A stretch of DNA of 11,541 nucleotides, from the NCBI RefSeq assembly GCF_003477995.1, contig NZ_QUEM01000040.1, positions 14,699-26,239 on the forward strand, in the 5' to 3' direction. Below are positions 1 to 6,343 of the stretch, in pieces (position 1 is the first letter of the stretch; the number at the start of each line of letters is the position of its first letter). The position numbers and the translations under genes are program-made. The notes beneath the pieces are model-generated. The model was not told the origin of the DNA and ran no database searches. It saw nothing but the letters and a program-made list of their open reading frames with translations. Source of the stretch: Bacteroides sp. OF04-15BH (lineage in GTDB: Bacteria; Bacteroidota; Bacteroidia; Bacteroidales; Bacteroidaceae).

Positions 1-318
1 TACCGTGGACTGTGCGAGAACGGCAGGATATTTCCCGTCCCGCATTACAACACGTGCCTTGCCGGTATCCGTGCCGTCGCCAAGCGTTGCGGCATCACCA
101 AGCATATCACGTGGCATCAGAGCCGCCACACGGCGGCCACAACGGTATTTCTCTCCAACGGCGTACCCATCGAAACGGTCAGTTCTATGCTCGGACACAA
201 GAGCATAAAGACAACGCAGATTTACGCGAAGATAACCAAAGAAAAACTCAATCAAGACATGGAGATCCTTGCGGCAAGGTTGAACGGCATTGAGGAATTT
301 GCAGGTTGTACCATCTAA
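1..318 (+). CDS. int: Tyrosine recombinase integrase, C-terminal part (5' end outside window)
   Basis: Frame 1 is open from the left edge to TAA at 316-318, giving the last 105 residues of a phage-type (tyrosine) site-specific recombinase. Visible catalytic residues, numbered from the window edge, are H39 and R42 in the box HQSRHT, H66 in MLGHKS, and the nucleophile Y75 in TTQIYAKI. The block from the R box through GVPIE, MLGH and TTQIYA is typical of Bacteroidales conjugative-transposon integrases. Family knowledge: the enzyme joins the attachment sites of the circular element and target DNA through a 3'-phosphotyrosine link, and needs Xis-type helpers for excision. Here it lies upstream of such helpers. 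The N-terminal arm-binding and core-binding domains are missing only because the window starts inside the gene. Whether it is closer to IntDOT or to another subgroup cannot be decided from this fragment. Confidence 0.95.
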   Translation, partial: YRGLCENGRIFPVPHYNTCLAGIRAVAKRCGITKHITWHQSRHTAATTVFLSNGVPIETVSSMLGHKSIKTTQIYAKITKEKLNQDMEILAARLNGIEEFAGCTI

Positions 319-330
319 AAAAGAGAAGCC

Positions 331-693
331 ATGAAGCGTGACATAATCATCATAGAGGACAAGGCGGTCAGCGTAACCGGTAACGAAGTGTGGATGACCG
401 CCACCGAAATCGCCGGACTGTTCCACACGGGCGTCCCGGCAGTGAACGCCGCCATCAGAGCCGTCCGCAAGCCGGACGTGCTGAACGACTACGAGGTGTG
501 TCGCTACATGCGGCTTGAAAACGGGCTTTCAGCCGACGTGTATTCGCTGGAAATCATCATCCCCGTCGCCTTCCGGCTGAACACCTACCATGCGCACGTG
601 TTCCGCACGTGGCTGGTAGGCAAGGCACTCACGAAGGAAAAGCGGCAGGCATACGTGATGTTCATACAGAACGGAAAAGCCGGGTATTGCTAA
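331..693 (+). CDS. Small RhuM-like protein downstream of integrase
   Basis: A 120-residue protein starting with ATG at 331, 12 bases after the integrase stop, so probably co-transcribed with it. Residues about 18-45 (EVWMTATEIAGLF and the following segment) look like a short helix-turn-helix. Residues about 70-100 (VYSLEIIIPVAFRLNTYHAH, then FRTWL) match the core of the RhuM/virulence-protein family, whose members carry 'YNLDAIIAVGYRVNS...FRIWA'. Full-length RhuM proteins are roughly 300 residues, so this is either a stand-alone N-terminal domain or a shortened relative. The family has no firm biochemical function; DNA binding is inferred from the HTH-like start. The gene ends just before a terminator at 714-757. 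I am sure it is a gene, less sure of the family, and do not assign a role. Confidence 0.75.
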   Translation: MKRDIIIIEDKAVSVTGNEVWMTATEIAGLFHTGVPAVNAAIRAVRKPDVLNDYEVCRYMRLENGLSADVYSLEIIIPVAFRLNTYHAHVFRTWLVGKALTKEKRQAYVMFIQNGKAGYC

Positions 694-713
694 ACACACA
701 TACATATAATTAT

Positions 714-757
714 AAAGGAAACGGACAGCCCGTATGGAGTTGCCCGTTCCCTTTTTT
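714..757 (+). terminator. Intrinsic terminator between convergent genes
   Basis: The arms 714-727 and 741-754 pair at 12 of 14 positions (two A-C mismatches) around a 13-base loop, and are followed by six T (752-757). It sits between the RhuM-like gene (plus strand, ends 693) and an HTH gene ending at 770 on the minus strand. It should stop plus-strand transcription from the integrase side. The A/T-rich left flank could also serve the minus strand, more weakly. Confidence 0.75.
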
Positions 758-769
758 CATGCAGCCGCC

Positions 770-1078
770 TTATTCCATCGGCTTGCTGTAGTTCGCCTCC
801 AGCAGCTCACGCAACCCCGATTCGGGGTAAAGCACCTTTCCTCCCAAAAGGATAAAGGGCAGCACCCTGTTGTTGCGGTACTCCTGCAAGGTGCGGCGGC
901 TGACACGGAGCAGTTCCGCCACCTCCCTGTCCGTCAGGTAACGCTCCCCATCCAGCGGCGGACGGTAACTTTCCAGAAAGGCGGAAAGCCATTTCGAGCC
1001 TTTGCGCATGTTCTGCACGACGGAGGCAAGCGGCTCGTCCTCCATCGTAAACACTTCATTGTTCTCGTTCATCATCAT
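770..1078 (-). CDS. Small helix-turn-helix protein (Xis/MerR-like), resembles Xis2d
   Basis: A 102-residue protein on the minus strand. I choose the ATG cluster at 1078 (MMMNENNE...) because upstream codons overlap the preceding gene and look non-coding. Residues about 48-70 form the DNA-binding part (LTDREVAELLRVSRRTLQ), followed by a wing-like strand (LPFILLGGKVLYPESG). This is the excisionase/HTH_17 arrangement of small DNA-bending and regulatory proteins. It ends with SKPME. It follows the minus-strand HTH gene at 1116-1409 after 37 bases, so the two form a short operon. Its closest relative here is the xis2d-like protein at 2056-2406 (LPYKTLGKKTYYSEAD). Family knowledge supports binding DNA near attachment sites or promoters. 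I recall that CTnDOT has further small ORFs (orf2a, orf2b) beside xis2c/xis2d, and this may be one of them; that is unchecked. Confidence 0.8.
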   Translation of the reverse strand: MMMNENNEVFTMEDEPLASVVQNMRKGSKWLSAFLESYRPPLDGERYLTDREVAELLRVSRRTLQEYRNNRVLPFILLGGKVLYPESGLRELLEANYSKPME

Positions 1079-1115
1079 TTCGGATTCAGTGGGTTGTGAA
1101 TAATAAAAAATCAAA

Positions 1116-1409
1116 TCATTTTCCGCCGGGATAGAGCGTGCCGACAAGCGGAATGAGCCTTTTGACCTCCTCCGGCTTGTAATAGAACCTGCGGTTAATC
1201 TGCGAGTAGCCGATAAGCCGCCTGTCACGCAAGGTCTGCAACGTGCGCGGGCTGATCCTCAACTGCCCACAGACCTCCTCGCCCGTGAGCCACCTTTCCA
1301 TCCGCCCGCCGTCGCTCCTGCGCCTCAGGGCGGCTACCTTCTCCGCGAGGGCGTTGAAGGACGCCACCATCATCTCGAAGGTCTTTTTCTCGATAGATAC
1401 TATTTCCAT
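1116..1409 (-). CDS. Small helix-turn-helix protein (Xis/MerR-like), resembles Xis2c
   Basis: A 97-residue protein with ATG at 1409 on the minus strand; a TTG two codons earlier (1415) is possible but less likely. The N-terminal ~30 residues form an amphipathic, possibly coiled helix (KKTFEMMVASFNALAEKVAA). The HTH spans about 40-60 (LTGEEVCGQLRISPRTLQ) and is followed by RRFYYKPEEVKRL, a typical recognition helix plus wing of the excisionase/MerR-like fold. The SxRTLQ box lies at residues 53-58, exactly as in the xis2c-like protein on the other strand. First gene of a two-gene minus-strand unit with the HTH gene ending at 770; a TAccTTTG box lies just upstream. A role in regulating excision or the divergent promoter is inferred, not shown. 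Confidence 0.82.
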   Translation of the reverse strand: MEIVSIEKKTFEMMVASFNALAEKVAALRRRSDGGRMERWLTGEEVCGQLRISPRTLQTLRDRRLIGYSQINRRFYYKPEEVKRLIPLVGTLYPGGK

Positions 1410-1434
1410 AAGCAAAACATTTCAGAGTTTGCCG

Positions 1435-1442
1435 CAAAGGTA
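1435..1442 (-). promoter_or_regulatory. Candidate Bacteroidetes -7 box for the minus-strand HTH pair
   Basis: On the minus strand 1442-1435 reads TACCTTTG, a full match to the Bacteroidetes -7 consensus TAnnTTTG, 26 bases before the ATG at 1409. No clear TTTG is seen about 19-21 bases further upstream, so the -33 element is weak or activator-dependent. Confidence 0.55.
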
Positions 1443-1506
1443 ACGAAGCCGCCTTGCACACGTGCCGTTTCCCGCTAAAAGGCAGCTTGTTGCGCCGTCT
1501 GTCCGG

Positions 1507-1529
1507 TTTACGGAGCCATTATCCGTAAA
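1507..1529. repeat. Perfect 8-bp inverted repeat upstream of excision operon
   Basis: TTTACGGA (1507-1514), spacer GCCATTA, TCCGTAAA (1522-1529). The two arms are exact reverse complements. There is no T-run after it, so it looks more like a protein-binding site than a terminator. Candidate operator for RteC or one of the HTH proteins. Confidence 0.6.
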
Positions 1530-1534
1530 AATCT

Positions 1535-1549
1535 TACGTGAGCCACGTA
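1535..1549. repeat. Perfect 6-bp inverted repeat (TACGTG-AGC-CACGTA)
   Basis: TACGTG (1535-1540) and CACGTA (1544-1549) flank AGC. A direct repeat GTGAGC overlaps it (1538-1543 and 1550-1555). It lies six bases after the 1507-1529 repeat, so the two could form a composite operator in front of the xis2c-like gene. Confidence 0.5.
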
Positions 1550-1695
1550 GTGAGCTGTTAAAGCCCCTTTGGTTTATTGCCGAATTTTGTCGCAGAAACA
1601 TAGCGCAAGCCGAGCGCAGAACGTCAAGCCCGCTTGAACGGTATGCCGAGGCGCAGCCTATGTTCATGCAAATAAACCAAAAGAAAGGACTGAAT

Positions 1696-2052
1696 ATGAA
1701 AGTGATAACGATGGAAAGTTCCGCCTTCACCGCATTGACGGAACAGATAGCCGAGATAGCGGCACACGTGCGTGCCGTTTCCGGCGGGAGAAAGGAAGAA
1801 GCTCCCGACAGGCTGCTCACCACCCGCGAGGCGGCGCACCTGCTGAACGTGAGTTGCCGCACCCTCCAGCGCATGCGCAGCGAACAGCGCATCGCCTATG
1901 TCGTGCTGCGCGGCAAGTGCCGCTATCGGCAGTCGGAAATCGACCGCCTGCTCGAAGACAGCACCGTCACGGGAGATGCCGCGACACCGGAACAGATGAA
2001 ACGCAACCACACGCTGCGCACGGGCGGCAGACCCAAAGGAAGGAGGACGTAG
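1696..2052 (+). CDS. xis2c: Excisionase-like HTH protein, Xis2c-type
   Basis: A 118-residue protein. I chose ATG 1696 because it is preceded by AAGAAAGGA, and the residues upstream in the same frame (from 1462) look like translated control DNA. Residues 1-30 form a helix (MKVITMESSAFTALTEQ...). Residues about 40-60 are the HTH (LTTREAAHLLNVSCRTLQ), followed by GKCRYRQSEIDRLL; the basic tail ends GGRPKGRRT. First gene of the operon xis2c-xis2d-orf3-exc, the order known from CTnDOT, where Xis2c and Xis2d are small basic DNA-binding proteins needed with the integrase for excision and also activating the transfer operon. The next gene starts three bases after its stop, indicating coupled translation. 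Assignment rests on fold, size and position rather than a measured identity. Confidence 0.85.
   Translation: MKVITMESSAFTALTEQIAEIAAHVRAVSGGRKEEAPDRLLTTREAAHLLNVSCRTLQRMRSEQRIAYVVLRGKCRYRQSEIDRLLEDSTVTGDAATPEQMKRNHTLRTGGRPKGRRT
2041..2048 (+). promoter_or_regulatory. Strong Shine-Dalgarno-like site before xis2d
   Basis: AGGAGGAC, eight bases before ATG 2056, lies inside the last codons of the upstream gene. Such a strong site is uncommon in Bacteroidetes and supports the start at 2056 as well as tight coupling of the two Xis-type genes. Confidence 0.55.
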
Positions 2053-2055
2053 GAC

Positions 2056-2406
2056 ATGGAACTGCTTACCCGCAACAATTTCGAGAACTGGATGCAGAAG
2101 GTGATGGAACGGCTCGACCGTCAGGACGAGATGCTGCTATCCATGCAGCCGTCCGGCAAAGCCCCGAACCCGATGGAAGGGATCAGGCTTTTCGACAACC
2201 AAGACCTGTGCATGCTGCTCCAGATCAGCAAGCGCACCCTGCAACGCTACCGCAGCATCGGCGCATTGCCCTACAAGACGCTCGGCAAAAAGACCTATTA
2301 CAGCGAGGCGGACGTGCTGACGTTCCTCTCCGAACATGTAAAGGATTTCCGCAAGGAAGACATAGCCTTCTACAAGGCTCGTATCCATAATTTCTTTCAA
2401 AAATAA
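2056..2406 (+). CDS. xis2d: Excisionase-like HTH protein, Xis2d-type
   Basis: A 116-residue protein starting three bases after the preceding stop. The N-terminal helix (about 5-30, NNFENWMQKVMERLDRQDEM) is followed by the HTH at about 46-68 (LFDNQDLCMLLQISKRTLQ) and a wing with LGKKTYYSEADVLTFL. The C-terminus adds an amphipathic helix (KDFRKEDIAFYKARIHNFF). This is the layout expected of the CTnDOT Xis2d family, which binds DNA at the attachment region and helps the integrase form the excision complex (family knowledge). Second gene of the excision operon; orf3 begins 19 bases downstream. Its paralogue in this window is the minus-strand protein at 770-1078. Confidence 0.85.
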   Translation: MELLTRNNFENWMQKVMERLDRQDEMLLSMQPSGKAPNPMEGIRLFDNQDLCMLLQISKRTLQRYRSIGALPYKTLGKKTYYSEADVLTFLSEHVKDFRKEDIAFYKARIHNFFQK

Positions 2407-2425
2407 CCATTAAAACATTTTTCAG

Positions 2426-4027
2426 ATGGCAAAGAAAAAAGACGAAAAGGACGTGCTGGTTGTCCGTGACGAGAAGACGGGCGAAATCAGCGTGGTAGCC
2501 GGGCTGAACGCCGACGGCTTCCCCAAGCGCATCCCCGCGAAAGCGGAGAACTCGCAGAGTTTCCTGCAATTCGACCGGCACGGCGACGTGCTGGACAACT
2601 TCTTCAAGAACTTCTTCCGGCAGTGCAAGGAACCCAGCCGCTTCGGTTTCTACCGTGTCGCGGCGGATCAAGCCGACAAACTGCTGGAGGTTATCAAGGA
2701 CTTGCTGAAAGACCCCGACGGCAACAAGGAACTGCTTGCGCCCCACAAGGTGGACACCTCCGGCTACGAAAAGAAAGTACAGGAGGAGCAGTCCGCCGAA
2801 AAGCAGGAACAACCGGAACAGAAACAAGATGACGAACCTAAAAAACAGGAAGAACTGGAACAGAAAAACGAACAGAATCAGGAAAGCCCGCAGCAGACGC
2901 AGGGCAACCGGGGCTACCGGCCCATCGACGAGAGCAAGATCAACTGGCAGGAGTTGGAGGAGAAATGGGGCGTGAAGCGCGACGACCTTGAAAAGTCCGG
3001 CGACCTTCAGAAGATGCTCAACTACGGTAAATCAGATTTGGTGAAGGTCACGCCCAATTTCGGCGGCGAGGCATTTGAATTGGACGCGCGACTCTCCTTC
3101 AAGAAGGACGGCGAGGGCAATGTCAGCCTTGTGCCGCACTTCATCCGCAAGGAGCAGAAACTGGAAGAGTACAAGGAACACAAGTTCTCCGACGAAGACC
3201 GCAAGAACCTCCGCGAGACAGGCAACCTCGGCAGGGTCGTGGACCTTGTGGACAAGGAAACGGGTGAAATCACACCCTCATTCGTCAGCATAGACCGCAA
3301 GACGAACGAGATTACGGATGTGCCGGCAAGCAAGGTGCGCATACCGGAGCGTATCGGCAAGACTGAAATCACCAAGCAGGAGCAGGACATGCTCCGCGCC
3401 GGGCTGCCCGTGCGTGACAAGCTCATCGAGCGCAACGACGGCAGGAAGTTCGTCACCACCCTGCAAGTGAACGTGGAACAGCGCGGTGTGGAGTTCGTGC
3501 CGGGCACAGGCAGGTCGCCACGTACCGCACAGACGCAGGAAGCCAAGGAGAATCCCACCCAAGCACAAGCACAAGCGCAGTCGCAAGGTACGGAAAATGC
3601 CGCCGGCACGAACAAGGAGCAACGCCGCAACACATGGACCAACGAGGACGGCAGCATCCGCTCCATCAGCAAATGGAGCAATGTGAACTTTACCGACCAG
3701 CAGAAAGCCGACTACGTGGCGGGCAGAGCCGTGAGGCTGGAGAACGTAACCGACAAGCAGGGCTTCCACGCCACGATGTACATCAAGTTCAACCCGGAAA
3801 AGGGTCGCCCGTACCGTTACGACACCAATCCCGACAACGCGCAGCAGGTCGCCCCAAGCAACGAGAGCCGCACGCAGGTGGCCGTGAACAACGAGGGCAA
3901 GACCAACGAGGCGACCAAGAACCTGAAAGAACCGTTGCAGAAAGGACAGACCGCCCCGAAAGACAATAACCAGCAACGGCAGCAGGAGAAACCGCAGAAG
4001 AGAACGGGCAAGGGCATGAAGATGTAA
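2426..4027 (+). CDS. orf3: ORF3 of excision operon, DUF4099/DUF3945 protein
   Basis: A 533-residue soluble, highly charged protein; no signal peptide or membrane segment. Residues 1-110 form an N-terminal domain (KKDEKDVLVV...SFLQFDRHGDVLDNFFKNFF). Residues 115-160 are a Q/E/K-rich linker. Residues about 165-240 (INWQELEEKWGVKRDDLEKS and following) look like DUF4099. From 250 on, a unit of about 44 residues resembling DUF3945 occurs three times (254-296, 315-358, 422-465), the last two separated by a Q/A-rich stretch. The tail (470-533) is disordered and basic. In CTnDOT the third gene of the excision operon, orf3, has this position; it was reported as not essential for excision, and its job is unknown (from memory). 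The gene lies 69 bases before exc; the gap shows no promoter or terminator, so co-transcription is likely. Confidence 0.85.
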   Translation: MAKKKDEKDVLVVRDEKTGEISVVAGLNADGFPKRIPAKAENSQSFLQFDRHGDVLDNFFKNFFRQCKEPSRFGFYRVAADQADKLLEVIKDLLKDPDGNKELLAPHKVDTSGYEKKVQEEQSAEKQEQPEQKQDDEPKKQEELEQKNEQNQESPQQTQGNRGYRPIDESKINWQELEEKWGVKRDDLEKSGDLQKMLNYGKSDLVKVTPNFGGEAFELDARLSFKKDGEGNVSLVPHFIRKEQKLEEYKEHKFSDEDRKNLRETGNLGRVVDLVDKETGEITPSFVSIDRKTNEITDVPASKVRIPERIGKTEITKQEQDMLRAGLPVRDKLIERNDGRKFVTTLQVNVEQRGVEFVPGTGRSPRTAQTQEAKENPTQAQAQAQSQGTENAAGTNKEQRRNTWTNEDGSIRSISKWSNVNFTDQQKADYVAGRAVRLENVTDKQGFHATMYIKFNPEKGRPYRYDTNPDNAQQVAPSNESRTQVAVNNEGKTNEATKNLKEPLQKGQTAPKDNNQQRQQEKPQKRTGKGMKM

Positions 4028-4096
4028 TATCCCCAAGCCCGCCACTAAATCCCATAAAATCCGAAGTAAGAAAAAAACAATCAAACAACAAGAAAA

Positions 4097-6187
4097 ATGA
4101 AGACAATCATTACAGAAAAGCCCAGTGTGGCACGTGAAATCGCCCGCATCGTGGGCGCGACAAAGAGAGAGGAAGGTTATTTCGAGGGAGGCGGCTATGC
4201 CGTGACATGGGCATTCGGGCATCTTGTCCAGCTCGCCATGCCCGACGGCTACGGCATACGTGGCTTTGTCCGTGACAACCTGCCCGTCATCCCCGAAACC
4301 TTCACGCTCATCCCCCGTCAGACCAAGACGGAGAAGGGGTACAAGCCCGACAGCGGCGTGACGGCGCAAATCAAGGTCATCGCCCGCCTTTTCAACGGAA
4401 GCGAGCAGATCGTCGTGGCGACCGATGCCGGGCGCGAAGGAGAGCTTATCTTCCGATACCTCTACCACTATATCGGATGTTCCACCCCGTTCGTCCGCCT
4501 CTGGATAAGTTCGCTTACCGACAAGGCCATCCGTGAAGGACTGCGTAACCTCGAAAACGGAAGCAAGTATGACAACCTCTTTCTTGCCGCCAAAGCACGG
4601 AGCGAATCTGACTGGCTCGTGGGCATCAACGGCACGCAGGCACTCACCATCGCCGCCGGGCACGGCACATACTCCGTCGGACGTGTACAGACCCCCACAT
4701 TGGGAATGGTGTGCGAACGTTACTGGGAAAACCGCCGTTTCACGCCCGAAGCCTTCTGGCAGCTCCATATCGCCGTGGACGGGAATAATGACGGAACGGT
4801 GAAATTATCCTCTTCCGGGAAATGGAAAGAGAAAGAACCTGCGACGGCACTATATAATAAGGTAAAGGAAGCAGGCACAGCCACCGTCACGAAAGTAGAG
4901 CGCAAGGAAAAGACGGAAGAAACTCCACTCCTGTTCGACCTGACCACACTCCAGAAAGAGGCCAACGCCAAGCATGGCTTCACAGCGGAGCAGACGCTTG
5001 AAATCGCGCAGAAGCTCTACGAGAAGAAACTCGTCACCTATCCGAGAACGGGAAGCCGCTACATCCCCGACGACGTGTTTGCTGAAATTCCCAAACTGCT
5101 TGCCTTCATCGGTGCGATGCCCGAATGGAAAGGCAAGGTGCAGGCGAAAGCGCAGCCGGCACGCCGCAGCGTGGACGGCTGCAAAGTGACCGACCACCAC
5201 GCCCTGCTCGTCACGGGCGAGAAGCCGCTATTCCTCTCCAAAGAGGACAACACCGTCTATCAGATGATAGCCGGACGCATGATAGAGGCTTTCTCGGAGA
5301 AGTGTGTCAAGGACACCACTACCGTTACAGCGGAGTGTGCCGGAGCGGAGTTCATGGTAAAAGGCAGCATTATCAGGCAGGCCGGATGGCGTGCGGTCCA
5401 TGGCGAGGAGGACAAGGAGGAAATCTCCATCCCTGACTGGCAGGAAGGCGACACGCTGACACTGAAGGGCTGCTCGATCACGGAGGGAAAGACCAAGCCC
5501 AAGCCGTTGCATACCGAAGCCACCCTGCTTTCGGCTATGGAAACCGCCGGAAAGGAGGTTGAGGACGATGCGCTCCGTCAGGCATTGAAGGATTGCGGCA
5601 TCGGCACGCCCGCCACCCGTGCGGCGATTATCGAAACACTCTTCAAGCGCGGCTATATGGAACGCTGCAAGAAATCGCTCGTGCCTACCGAAAAAGGGCT
5701 TGCTCTTTATTCGATAGTGAAGACGATGCGCATCGCCGATGTCGCCCTGACAGGCGAATGGGAAAAGGAACTGGCACGCATCGAGCGCGGGGAGCTGCCC
5801 GCCGATACCTTCCGCAAGGAGATAGAGGCGTACACGAGGGAGATTACCTCGGAACTGCTCTCATGCGACAAGCTCTTCGCCCGCAAGGATTCCGGCTGCA
5901 AGTGTCCCAAGTGCGGAACGGGAACGATGCAGTTCTACGGCAAGGTCGTCCGTTGCGACAATGCGGAGTGCGGACTGCCCGTTTTCCGACAGAAAGCGAA
6001 CCGCACCCTTTCCGATGACGAGATCAAAGACCTGCTTACCGAAGGGCACACGAAACTGCTAAAAGGCTTCAAGAGCAAGCACGGCAAGAGTTTCGATGCC
6101 ATCGTTGCCTTTGACGGGGAGTTCAATACGACTTTTGTGTTCCCGGAAAGGAAAACGACCAAGAAATTTTCAGGACGGAAGAAATAG
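4097..6187 (+). CDS. exc: Exc, type IA DNA topoisomerase (topoisomerase III)
   Basis: A 696-residue type IA topoisomerase. The TOPRIM domain spans about 1-130, with the catalytic Glu in ITEKPS (E7) and the acidic motif ATDAGREGE (D110, E114, E116). The second Asp of the classic DxD is Gly here (G112), as in many TopB-type enzymes of mobile elements. The active-site tyrosine is Y315 in LVTYPRTGSRYIPDD, with R317 beside it. Domain III/IV motifs follow (VTDHHALLVTGEKP, DCGIGTPATRAAII). A C-terminal zinc ribbon uses C603, C606, C620 and C625. The reaction is single-strand cleavage and passage through a 5'-phosphotyrosine, relaxing or decatenating DNA. In CTnDOT the last gene of the excision operon encodes such an enzyme, Exc, which aids excision in the cell although its topoisomerase activity is not strictly needed. 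The length agrees with a complete gene. No T-run terminator follows directly; inverted repeats lie downstream. Confidence 0.95.
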   Translation: MKTIITEKPSVAREIARIVGATKREEGYFEGGGYAVTWAFGHLVQLAMPDGYGIRGFVRDNLPVIPETFTLIPRQTKTEKGYKPDSGVTAQIKVIARLFNGSEQIVVATDAGREGELIFRYLYHYIGCSTPFVRLWISSLTDKAIREGLRNLENGSKYDNLFLAAKARSESDWLVGINGTQALTIAAGHGTYSVGRVQTPTLGMVCERYWENRRFTPEAFWQLHIAVDGNNDGTVKLSSSGKWKEKEPATALYNKVKEAGTATVTKVERKEKTEETPLLFDLTTLQKEANAKHGFTAEQTLEIAQKLYEKKLVTYPRTGSRYIPDDVFAEIPKLLAFIGAMPEWKGKVQAKAQPARRSVDGCKVTDHHALLVTGEKPLFLSKEDNTVYQMIAGRMIEAFSEKCVKDTTTVTAECAGAEFMVKGSIIRQAGWRAVHGEEDKEEISIPDWQEGDTLTLKGCSITEGKTKPKPLHTEATLLSAMETAGKEVEDDALRQALKDCGIGTPATRAAIIETLFKRGYMERCKKSLVPTEKGLALYSIVKTMRIADVALTGEWEKELARIERGELPADTFRKEIEAYTREITSELLSCDKLFARKDSGCKCPKCGTGTMQFYGKVVRCDNAECGLPVFRQKANRTLSDDEIKDLLTEGHTKLLKGFKSKHGKSFDAIVAFDGEFNTTFVFPERKTTKKFSGRKK

Positions 6188-6189
6188 TG

Positions 6190-6208
6190 CTAACTTTTGA
6201 TAAGTTAG
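6190..6208. repeat. Inverted repeat just after exc
   Basis: CTAACTT (6190-6196) and AAGTTAG (6202-6208) are exact reverse complements around TTGAT, starting three bases after the exc stop. No T-run follows, so it may protect the 3' end of the operon mRNA or be a weak terminator. Confidence 0.5.
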
Positions 6209-6225
6209 GCTGCATCCGGGCAATA

Positions 6226-6245
6226 GAAATAAACGGGTTTATTTC
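6226..6245. repeat. Near-perfect 20-bp palindrome
   Basis: GAAATAAAC (6226-6234) and GTTTATTTC (6237-6245) are exact reverse complements separated by GG. The symmetry suits a dimeric protein site; as RNA it would form a hairpin with a four-base loop. It lies about 60 bases upstream of the small-RNA promoter. Confidence 0.5.
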
Positions 6246-6280
6246 GTATTGTCTTCGATTTGAATAAAATCCTCACGCTC

Positions 6281-6307
6281 ACAAATGTAAATATGATTTT
6301 CATTTGT
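6281..6307. repeat. Inverted repeat overlapping the small-RNA promoter -33 region
   Basis: ACAAATG (6281-6287) and CATTTGT (6301-6307) are exact reverse complements with 13 bases between. The right arm reaches the predicted -33 element, so a bound protein would affect promoter use. Function is inferred. Confidence 0.45.
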
Positions 6308-6338
6308 TTCGCTTAATCGGATTTTTGCGCTAACTTTG
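6307..6338 (+). promoter_or_regulatory. Bacteroidetes-type promoter (small RNA)
   Basis: TAACTTTG at 6331-6338 matches the -7 consensus TAnnTTTG completely, and TTTC at 6307-6310 lies 20 bases upstream where TTTG (-33) is expected; a perfect TTTG at 6303-6306 is four bases further away. Transcription would start near 6343-6346. This is the best promoter in the window. Confidence 0.75.
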
Positions 6339-6343
6339 CCACT

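Larger units (their letters stand above)
1410..1695. promoter_or_regulatory. Divergent control region between the two HTH pairs
   Basis: A 286-base stretch without a supported gene, lying between the divergent minus-strand HTH pair and the excision operon. It holds the minus-strand -7 box (1435-1442) and two perfect inverted repeats (1507-1529 and 1535-1549). On the plus strand no full TAnnTTTG exists. The best candidates are GAATTTTG at 1582-1589 and TATGTTCA at 1659-1666, both without a good -33 partner, which suits a promoter that needs an activator. In CTnDOT the equivalent excision promoter is activated by RteC bound at inverted half-sites just upstream (family knowledge). Here 1535-1549 would be centred roughly 50 bases before a start set by 1582-1589. 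The plus frame stays open from 1462, but that stretch shows no conserved protein features. Confidence 0.6.

Noticed and set aside
51..612. Several CACGTG palindromes in the integrase and RhuM-like genes
   Set aside because: They recur across coding DNA and follow from common codons (CAC GTG, ACG TGG); no spacing pattern suggests a binding array.
1079..1228. N-terminal extension of the minus-strand HTH gene that ends at 770
   Set aside because: It overlaps the upstream HTH gene in another frame; the ATG cluster at 1078 gives a protein of normal size.
1462..1695. N-terminal extension of the xis2c-like protein
   Set aside because: The frame is open but crosses the inverted repeats, has unprotein-like composition, and a better start with AAGAAAGGA lies at 1696.
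4440..4450. Loss of the second Asp in the topoisomerase DxD motif (DAGREGE)
   Set aside because: This variant is common in TopB-type enzymes of mobile elements as far as I recall, so it is not evidence of an inactive enzyme.
3278..4768. 496-codon open frame on the minus strand
   Set aside because: It covers the antisense of orf3 and exc, whose plus-strand frames have recognisable domains; no domain or sensible start is seen.
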